Below, in pieces: positions 57,569 to 64,000 of a stretch of 64,000 nt of DNA. The stretch comes from Lampris incognitus (Eukaryota; Chordata; Actinopteri; Lampriformes; Lampridae): assembly GCF_029633865.1 (NCBI RefSeq), contig NC_079211.1, positions 145,036,270 through 145,100,269 of the forward strand. The letters run 5' to 3'. Numbering within the stretch: position 1 is the stretch's first letter; the number at the start of each line of letters is the position of its first letter. A program made the translations under genes and the position numbers. The notes beneath the pieces are model-generated. The model was not told the DNA's origin and searched no databases. It saw nothing but the letters and a program-made list of their open reading frames with translations.

Positions 57569-60500
57569 CTGGAGAAAATAAAATCACAAAGTAGCATTAG
57601 CATTAGTGTAAATGTTAACAGAACTACCAGTATTAGCATGATCATTAATTAGCACACACGTATAAGTTTATGTATTAGGATAAGAATTAGCATTAGTGTT
57701 AATATGCATTAATGTGGGCGTCAATATTCAGAGTATTAGCATATTTATTCACACTTTATCATATTTGTTTTAATGTTTTATTGGTATTTGTGGTCATTCA
57801 TATTTATGTTAGTATTAGAATTATCTTTGGTTGCATTTATACTACTTTCAGTTGTAGTATGAGTATAAGTGTACAATTAGTATTAGTATTAGTGTTAGCA
57901 TTAGTATACGTTTTAGTGTTAATATTAGTTTAGTTTCATCGAGAGGCAGTTCGTATAAGGTTAACGGAGTCATGTTCACCGCTTTCTGAACATGGTTGTA
58001 TACTTGCCTCACACACAGCATCATCTATATTTGTGCGTACTATATGTGTATAAATTGTGTGTTTTATTGTGTGTGTGTACTTACCAGCGCTTTCAGGTTT
58101 GGAGCAGTCGTAGGAGATCTCCAGGTATCTGGTCTGTTCCTTGCAAGCATACTCTCCAAATACCACCTCGGTCACCGGGATCTTACAGGACCGCCTGTTA
58201 CCGCAACTGGACAGGAGACACACACCGCTTACTAATGACCACACAAACAATACTACTGACATTCAAGTTTAAATAGCTTTTGAGACTGAAGTCCAGGACA
58301 GGGACTTTTGTACAGACACTGGTATAATGAGTCATTCTGGTTTCATACACTGAGACATCATGCAGTTCATGATGTTCAGGTCAGTGTCGTCAGTACAGAT
58401 GTTACCATACTGACACATTCTGTATAATGGTGAGTTTAGTTTCAGCCAGTAAAGGTGGAGAAGTTTGTCTCTTACAGGTCCTCCACCACCATCTCCGCCC
58501 AAGGGAAGGAGCAGTAGGTGTTGGGTCCGTCCTCCGGATGGCGTTTTCCTCCACCGCACCGCGTTCCCATTCCAACCTTATACAAGATGTGGTTCAATTT
58601 AATCTTCTCCCCCACCTCTGAGGCGGAAGAACGAGGGGAACAGAGAGAGTAGAGGAGAAGCAGAGGAGAGTGGGTGGTGCGTTTAAGGAAAAGAGGGAAT
58701 GCAAATGTGTGTTTTGTTTTTTAAATTTATGGAGCAGGGAAAATGCCACGAGACTGCTGGGATTACGGCTTCACTGAAGCTAGCTACTGCTAAACCAGAG
58801 TTAGTAAACGTAACCAGGTGTTACACCAAAATCTGTGACCCGTCAAGATTATGTGACCCTGCTTTTAAAACACGCTATTTCAGACAGATTACGGCAGTTA
58901 CACACAGTTTAGTTTAGTCGTAAAGTTAGCAATGGTTAAATTATGGCTCTGCATTGGACACAGGTTAATTTTAGATGTAGGTTTGATAAGATTTTGGTTA
59001 AGATTAGGATTAGCATCTGGGGGGAGGCCGAAGTAGCACATTTTGATGGCAGGGTTACATAATCTGACAGGTCACAGATTTTGGTGGCACACCAGCTACT
59101 ACTTGAATAATGTACAAGTCATGGCAATCCTCTCGGTACACCGGGGAAACCAAACAGAGGATGGCACAGCAGCAGAGCTACCACGTCAGGCCAGGACTCC
59201 ACAGTCTACACCATCTAGAGGCCAGTGGCCCCGCTTTCAAGGATGAGGATGTGTGCATCCTTGATAGGGAGGAACGCTGGTTTGAACGGGGAGTCAAATG
59301 CCCTTTTTCCACTACAAGGTACCGACCCAATTCTTTTATTTTGAATTGCATGGTAAAGGGAAATCAAAATTTTTTGGGGGAGGATTTTCTCCCCAACTGT
59401 ACTTGGCCAATTACCCCACTCTTCCGAGCCGTCCCGGTCACGTGTCTTATTAGTAGTTTACAGTATTAAGACTTTCATGAGTTTATCTACTGCTGCGTCT
59501 GCTGGTGTCTCAGCTGGTATGTCGTAGAGCAGTGTTTCTCAACCGGGGGTCCGCGGACCCCTGGTGGTCCGTGGTGTAATTGCAAGGGGTCCGTGAAAAT
59601 AAAATATCTTTTAAAAAAAAGATCCTATGACATTTATAGAAATAGGGTTATTTTACTCAAATGTGACTGAGACCTTTATCTACCTAAACTATAAAGGGTA
59701 ACAGGACTTTTTTCTCTAATTACATCTGTTTCACAAGTGTAATTTATTGTATTTTAATAAGAGATCTCGCTCCCGTTTGCATTGTTAAAAGTTACTGCAT
59801 AAAAATTCTGTTGTTACATATATCTGAAAGTTACTGAATACATATTCTGTTTTGTTACATATATCTGAAAGTTACTGAATACATATTCTGTTTTGTTACA
59901 TATATCTGAAAGTTACTGCATAAGAATTCTGTTTTGTTAACTATATCTAAGTTACAACTGAAAGCTCTTATTTTTGCCCCAAAGAGTGAATAAATGCTAT
60001 ACTGCAATTTAAAATGCAGTTTCTACTGTTTCTATCAAATTGCAACCCCCCTCCCCCAAGATCAGGTGGAGCGGTCCTCAGGGTAGATCAAAAATACGCA
60101 GGGGGTCCAGGACCCCAAAACGATTGAGAAGCACTGTCGTAGAAAATAAAATAACTCAAATGGACCCGTTTGTGTCTGTGTTAGTGTTGGTGTTCTCCTA
60201 CCACATGTGAGCTCCGCAGTGTCGTTGTGACAGGCGAACACCACCTCCCCCTCTGTCAAAACAACACACGACATCAAGTCATCTTTCCACCAATCACTGG
60301 CCTGCAGTCCTTCATCTGGACCAGTCAGTGGCTTGCACATTTACCCTCTATAACCGATAACAAGTGTCATGTAGAAGTCTTCATTATTCTTATCATCATC
60401 ATCATAAAGCCACTATGTCCTGTGGTACTATGTTAGTCTGTTAGAGAGGTAAGTTAGTCAGACACGATCTTCTAGTGTACATAATCATGTGTCAATATTA

Positions 60501-62261
60501 CATCATCACGTTAATATTCCATCATCATGTGTTGTTATATCATCACGTTAATATTCCATCATCATGTTATTATATCATCACGTTAATATTCCATCATCAT
60601 GTTATTATATCACATTAATATTCCATCATCATGTGTTATTATATCATCACGTTAATATTCCATCATCATGTGTTATTATATCACGTTAATATTCCATCAT
60701 CATGTGTTATTATATCATCACATTAATATTCCATCAAGTGTTAATATTACAGACTCACCCGTGCCGCTGAAGTACCAGGCAGCAGCCAGCACTGCAAACA
60801 GAAGCCGTCAGCATCACATTAGCTTTACACGACTCTTTCCCACTTCAGCAGTAAAAATCAAGAGACATTTTCTCACAATAGGTAAGTTTACACACTCAGT
60901 TATTTGTAGGATGCGTCAAATCAGACTCATTCTGTCCCCCGAACACTTCATTCAGTCTGTCGCTGGGTGTTGTATCGTCACAGGAGTCTGGTTAAAACAG
61001 TACGAGGGGTCCATCCCTGCCTTATTAAAACTGTTTTATGTGAAAAGATGTCCCTGTTTCACCCATGTATGTATCAGTGATCCATATTTATTTATATCCA
61101 TCTATCCATTATCTGAACCGCTTATCCTGCTCGCGGGGATGCTGGAGCATATCCCAGCAGTCATGGGGCGGCAGGCGGGGAGACACCCTGGACAGGCCGC
61201 CAGGCCATCACTCACTCACACACACACATAGGGACAATTTAGTACGGCCGAGTCACCTGACCTACATGTCATTGGACTGTGGGAGGAAACCGGAGCCCCC
61301 GGAGGAAACCCACGCAGACACGGGGAGAACATGCAAACTCCACACAGAGGACGACCCGGGACGACCCCCAAGGTTGGACTACCCTGGAGCTCGAACCCAG
61401 GACCTTCTTGCTGTGAGGCGACCGCACTAACCACTGCGCCACCATTCTGCTCAATGGTGAATATAATGGTGAGCAGAGTTTGACATAAGGTCGGGAGGGC
61501 TCCTCATAAAACAATCATGGTACAACTCTACAGCAAGTTTGTCGTTATTAGCGTCTGAAAGTACAGCCATTCTGTTAAGGTCAGGTGATTTCCTTCTGCA
61601 TCTGCAGAGAATGCTGCTGTCGCTTTCCACCCGCCTGCTCTAAACAAATACAACCGGTGAATGCTGAGTATTTCACACACTGCAAGAACATTGTAAATAG
61701 TAATAGTAACATCAATAAACTTTCATATAGCACCTCAGACTGCTCTACATGGGAAAGAAGCTGATTAAAGCACTCACAAGCACAAAACAATACAATAAAA
61801 ACTTTGTTTAAAGGTGCTTTGCAGTCAACGAGAGTACAATTTTAGAGCATATGAGATACTTCAAGTAAAATAATAAAAGATAAAAACAATAAAACAACAA
61901 TTATTACAAAGTAAATTGCAATTTTAATTACGACTAAGAACTGCAAGAACATTCCAAATACTGTAAAGAGTATGATATGGTGACTACTGTAAGAATACAC
62001 TAAATACAGTAAAGGACATAATGAATACCAAAAACAGCATTATGAATACAGTAAGACGTTCACCTAACGTGTGACTGAAGCAACGGGCTGTCCTGATGAA
62101 GAGCCACCCAGCTCTTCATCAGGACAGCCTGGCAGCTGAAGACACTTCCTTAACACCGGTGACAGAGGCATGTGCGGGAAATGGACGGTGGTTCTAAACC
62201 AGTTTCGGAAGGAAGCTTAAAGATACTTACAGCCAAAGGCGACGACTCTCATCAGGACCAT
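57528..62261 (-). CDS. Secreted single-domain SUEL/rhamnose-binding lectin-like protein, six exons
   Basis: Exons on the minus strand: 62261-62231 (ATG), 60791-60759, 60252-60202, 58617-58476, 58206-58085 and 57568-57528 (TAA). They sum to 420 nt with consistent phases, 139 residues. Residues 1-22 look like a signal peptide (MVLMRVVAFGLLAAAWYFSG). One SUEL-type domain follows: VVFACHNDTAELTC, then TRC, NTYCSFP, DLCGNRRSCKIPVTEVVFG, YACKEQTRYLEISYDC. The eight Cys (29, 38, 59, 74, 87, 93, 107, 120) fit the family pattern. The usual YGR and DPC sugar-contact motifs are replaced by YKV and YAC, so carbohydrate binding is uncertain. A short polar tail (GDKQPVEKSDSQQ) ends the protein. Fish rhamnose-binding lectins usually have two or three such domains. 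No TM segment or anchor is seen. Confidence 0.85.
58085..58206 (-). CDS. Lectin-like gene exon 5
   Basis: Acceptor CTGTCCAG, then LCGNRRSCKIPVTEVVFGEY through RYLEISYDCSKPESA. Donor GCTG|GTAAGT. Confidence 0.88.
58476..58617 (-). CDS. Lectin-like gene exon 4
   Basis: Acceptor CGCCTCAG, then EVGEKIKLNHILYKVGMGTR and onward to AEMVVED. Donor ACCT|GTAAGA. Confidence 0.85.
59298..59340 (+). mobile_element. Half of a Harbinger-type MITE
   Basis: CCCTTTTTCCACTACAAGGT matches the left end of the 34702-34949 MITE. Confidence 0.65.
59375..59438 (-). mobile_element. SINE family A, tail fragment
   Basis: TTGGCCAATTACCCCACTCT and TCCGAGCCGTCCCGGTC match the family A tail. Confidence 0.8.
59530..60136. 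mobile_element. hAT (Charlie-like) non-autonomous element with 8-bp duplication
   Basis: The inverted ends CAGTGTTTCTCAACC and, on the other strand, CAGTGCTTCTCAATC are flanked by TCGTAGAG and TCGTAGAA. Internal tandem repeats of about 43 bp lie at 59800-59945. It sits in intron 3 of the lectin-like gene. Confidence 0.9.
60202..60252 (-). CDS. Lectin-like gene exon 3, SUEL domain start
   Basis: Acceptor TTGACAG, then EGEVVFACHNDTAELTC, donor TGTG|GTAGGA. It carries the conserved AC...L.C start of the domain. Confidence 0.85.
60480..60750. repeat. Minisatellite, 25-38-bp units
   Basis: Tandem units of TTAATATTCCATCATCATG with variable TGTTATTATATCATCACG spacers, in lectin intron 2 (about 10 bp from exon 2). 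Confidence 0.9.
60759..60791 (-). CDS. Lectin-like gene exon 2, signal peptide end
   Basis: Acceptor TTTGCAG, then 33 nt encoding LLAAAWYFSGT, donor ACGG|GTGAGT. Confidence 0.8.
61096..61445 (-). mobile_element. tRNA-derived SINE, family B
   Basis: Minus copy with head CCGCACTAACCACTGCGCCA at its right end, in lectin intron 1. Confidence 0.9.
61446..62085. other. Lectin intron 1 sequence
   Basis: Contains a LINE/SINE-tail-like part near 61695-61820 and GAATACAGTAA repeats near 61990-62060. No exon seen. Confidence 0.4.
62086..62129. repeat. Perfect 18-bp hairpin in lectin intron 1
   Basis: GGCTGTCCTGATGAAGAG (62086-62103) and its exact complement (62112-62129) are separated by 8 bp. Confidence 0.97.
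62231..62261 (-). CDS. Lectin-like gene exon 1, start codon
   Basis: ATG at 62261-62259 encodes MVLMRVVAFG plus one nt. The donor is GTAAGTATC at 62230. Confidence 0.8.
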
Positions 62262-62424
62262 GATGGCGTCGGTATCGGACGATCGCAGACCAACCTGCCG
62301 TGTGTCGGACCCAAGAAAACCTACTTCTCAACAGAAAGAGACTCCTGCTATTTATCCTCCTTCCATGGACATGTAGACACCTGCCCCATAGCCGGGGGGC
62401 TCCAACAGACAGAATCTGACCCAC

Positions 62425-62454
62425 CCTCCTCCTCCTCCTCCTCCTCCTCCTCCC
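62425..62454. repeat. (CCT)n microsatellite
   Basis: About ten CCT units, upstream of the lectin-like start. Confidence 0.95.
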
Positions 62455-62714
62455 CGCCACCCAGGTTTGACCTTTCAGAGCTACAGCACTGCTCTTCAAA
62501 ATCCAGAACATCTGCATGTTCCTCGTGTTCCTTCAGAGGACTTGACTTTGTCAACCCTCGTTCAGACCAATCGGAGCGGGGTTGGAGAGGGAAGAAAAGA
62601 ATGTGAGGTTTCATTGGGTGGTGTTGCGTTATAACATCACCCACTGAAACAGCAATCCATCACCTCCACCCCACCATAACGCACCGCTGTAAAGCCGAGT
62701 CAGGGGTGCTCCGG

Positions 62715-62825
62715 TGTCCCAAATGAAGCTGGAGAGTGAAATATCATAACTAATATGTTTGATGAAAAAAAACTACAGAAACAAGAGCCAGATTGTAAAA
62801 TATTAAATGGAATTATCCAGTAAGT
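62715..62825. mobile_element. Right end related to the 49690 foldback element
   Basis: CATAACTAATATGTTTGATG, then AAAAAAACTACAGAAACAAG, matches 50240-50290. Confidence 0.55.
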
Positions 62826-62829
62826 ACAA

Positions 62830-63300
62830 GACTGCGTTCCTGGATCCAGTTTGTAGTAGTGCATAATGTAAAAAAAAAATTTAAATTAAAAAAAATAAGC
62901 AATCCAAAAAAAAAAAAAAAATAGCCCACCCTGAGAAAAAAAAATACACAAATCTCAAGAGAAACTGTAAAACTGTCCAGATGCGGGCAAGCCTCCTCCT
63001 GATGTGGTCCAGGTGAAGGCCTCCGGCTCCTCACACATACCACGCAGCTCCTCTGCAAGCCAGGACCGGCCAGCAGGCCACCCCGAGGACGCCACCCACC
63101 CGGTGGTCCTGCAGAGCCACAGTCATGGCAGACAGATTTACTTCATCGTACCACCAGCCGTCGTAGCGTCCACATTCCTCCCCTGTCTCCTTATCCTCCA
63201 ACATCCACATCTGTCTGACCTCTGACCTTTCAGATCAGATACGACCGTTCCTGCAGCGGCTCAGACGGTATGGCAGTGTTTCTGCTAGCCGAGTAGACAC
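62830..63300. other. Flank of lectin-like gene, no gene recognised
   Basis: A-rich at 62860-62950. 62995-63240 is GC-richer with no splice-bounded frame on either strand. Confidence 0.4.
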
Positions 63301-63316
63301 ACCTGCTGTTTAAGTG

Positions 63317-63323
<7 letters not shown>

Positions 63324-63402
<79 letters not shown>

Positions 63403-63406
63403 CACT
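63324..63406. repeat. (CA)n microsatellite
   Basis: About 80 bp of CA. Confidence 0.97.
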
Positions 63407-64000
63407 GAAAGAGAAAGCTGGCTGTGACTGATGGCAGCGTTGCTCAATCAGGTCCTCAGGATCTCTGCCAGGTAGCTCATTTTGTTCAGTGTACATGGTT
63501 TTACACTGGAACGAGACATTTCATTTTGCCTAAAGTAAAACCCCTTCTATACCCACAACTACAAACTAGCACACAACATATTTAACTAGTAGTACTTGGA
63601 GAATACTTGGCACACATGCGAGACATCCGTCAGATATGTGACTTTCTGTCCATCATGTAATAAATACAGTTCCGTCAGTAGTCTGTCTGATCAGACTTAA
63701 ACCAGTATTAAACTCACCTTTCTCCCCATTCCACAAATGGATTTATGAACTGTTGTAGTAATTGTATTCCTCCCATTTAGAAAAGACAACTTTTTCTTTT
63801 CACCCCCCCCCCACACTCCAAAACAGGAACAAGACATTTTTGTTGTGGAAAAGTGGACATACATTTTGAGAGTCCAAGAGAATATCTTTAAAAAGAACTG
63901 GGGAAAATGGAACATTTATATGGGAAATGACACCGACTAAATGAATGCCTGATTAAAATATTTTTGAGAATATTGAAATATTTCCAGACAACTATTTATT
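63407..64000. other. Intergenic, no gene recognised
   Basis: AT-rich sequence with a short poly-C run at 63804-63812. Confidence 0.45.

Noticed and set aside
60480..60750. CRISPR-like array, from regular repeats
   Set aside because: The units are contiguous AT-rich tandem repeats without unique spacers, in a eukaryotic intron.
62172..62606. 144-codon plus frame with poly-Ser
   Set aside because: It overlaps lectin exon 1 in antisense and the (CCT)n repeat.

Overview
This is a window of a teleost fish nuclear genome. Three protein-coding genes with ordinary GT-AG introns sit in a dense background of fish-type transposons: tRNA-derived SINEs, L2, L1 and RTE-like LINEs, Penelope-like elements, Tc1/mariner, Harbinger, hAT and piggyBac elements, and long (CA)n, (CT)n and (TCTA)n microsatellites. 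The fish assignment rests on these repeat families and on the vertebrate gene structures. I could not name the species.

Layout. (1) 1557-3739, plus strand: the last two coding exons of a gene recognised as shld3 (shieldin subunit 3, a REV7 partner in DNA double-strand-break repair). Its 5' end lies outside the window or was not found, and a decayed Penelope-like element fills the first kilobase. (2) 3.2-9.5 kb: SINEs and LINE fragments. (3) 9.5-10.2 kb: a CpG-rich promoter-like region with a palindromic MITE on its upstream side. (4) 10782-47010, plus strand: a complete class IA PI3-kinase regulatory subunit, p85. It has 16 coding exons that join in frame to 712 codons: SH3, proline-rich, BH/RhoGAP-like, nSH2, iSH2 coiled coil and cSH2. 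The SH3, SH2 and iSH2 parts are closest to p85-alpha, so it is called pik3r1. SHLD3 and PIK3R1 also lie in the same region of human 5q12-q13, which agrees with this. A candidate short-isoform (p50-like) first exon lies at 28665. Introns make up most of the span and hold most of the mobile elements, including an intact DD36E Tc1/mariner transposase gene at 33477-34517. (5) 47-57 kb: the p85 3' flank, foldback elements and LINE remnants. (6) 57528-62261, minus strand: a previously hidden six-exon gene for a small secreted protein with one SUEL/rhamnose-binding-lectin domain (139 aa, eight cysteines). Its exons are too short or too split to show up as long open frames. (7) 62.3-64 kb: simple repeats and sequence without a recognised gene.

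The genes are not an operon and need not act together. shld3 serves DNA repair, pik3r1 couples phosphotyrosine receptors to p110 PI3-kinase, and the lectin-like protein is probably extracellular. Exon coordinates were read by hand from splice signals and reading phase. Family names come from recall of conserved motifs, not from a database search.
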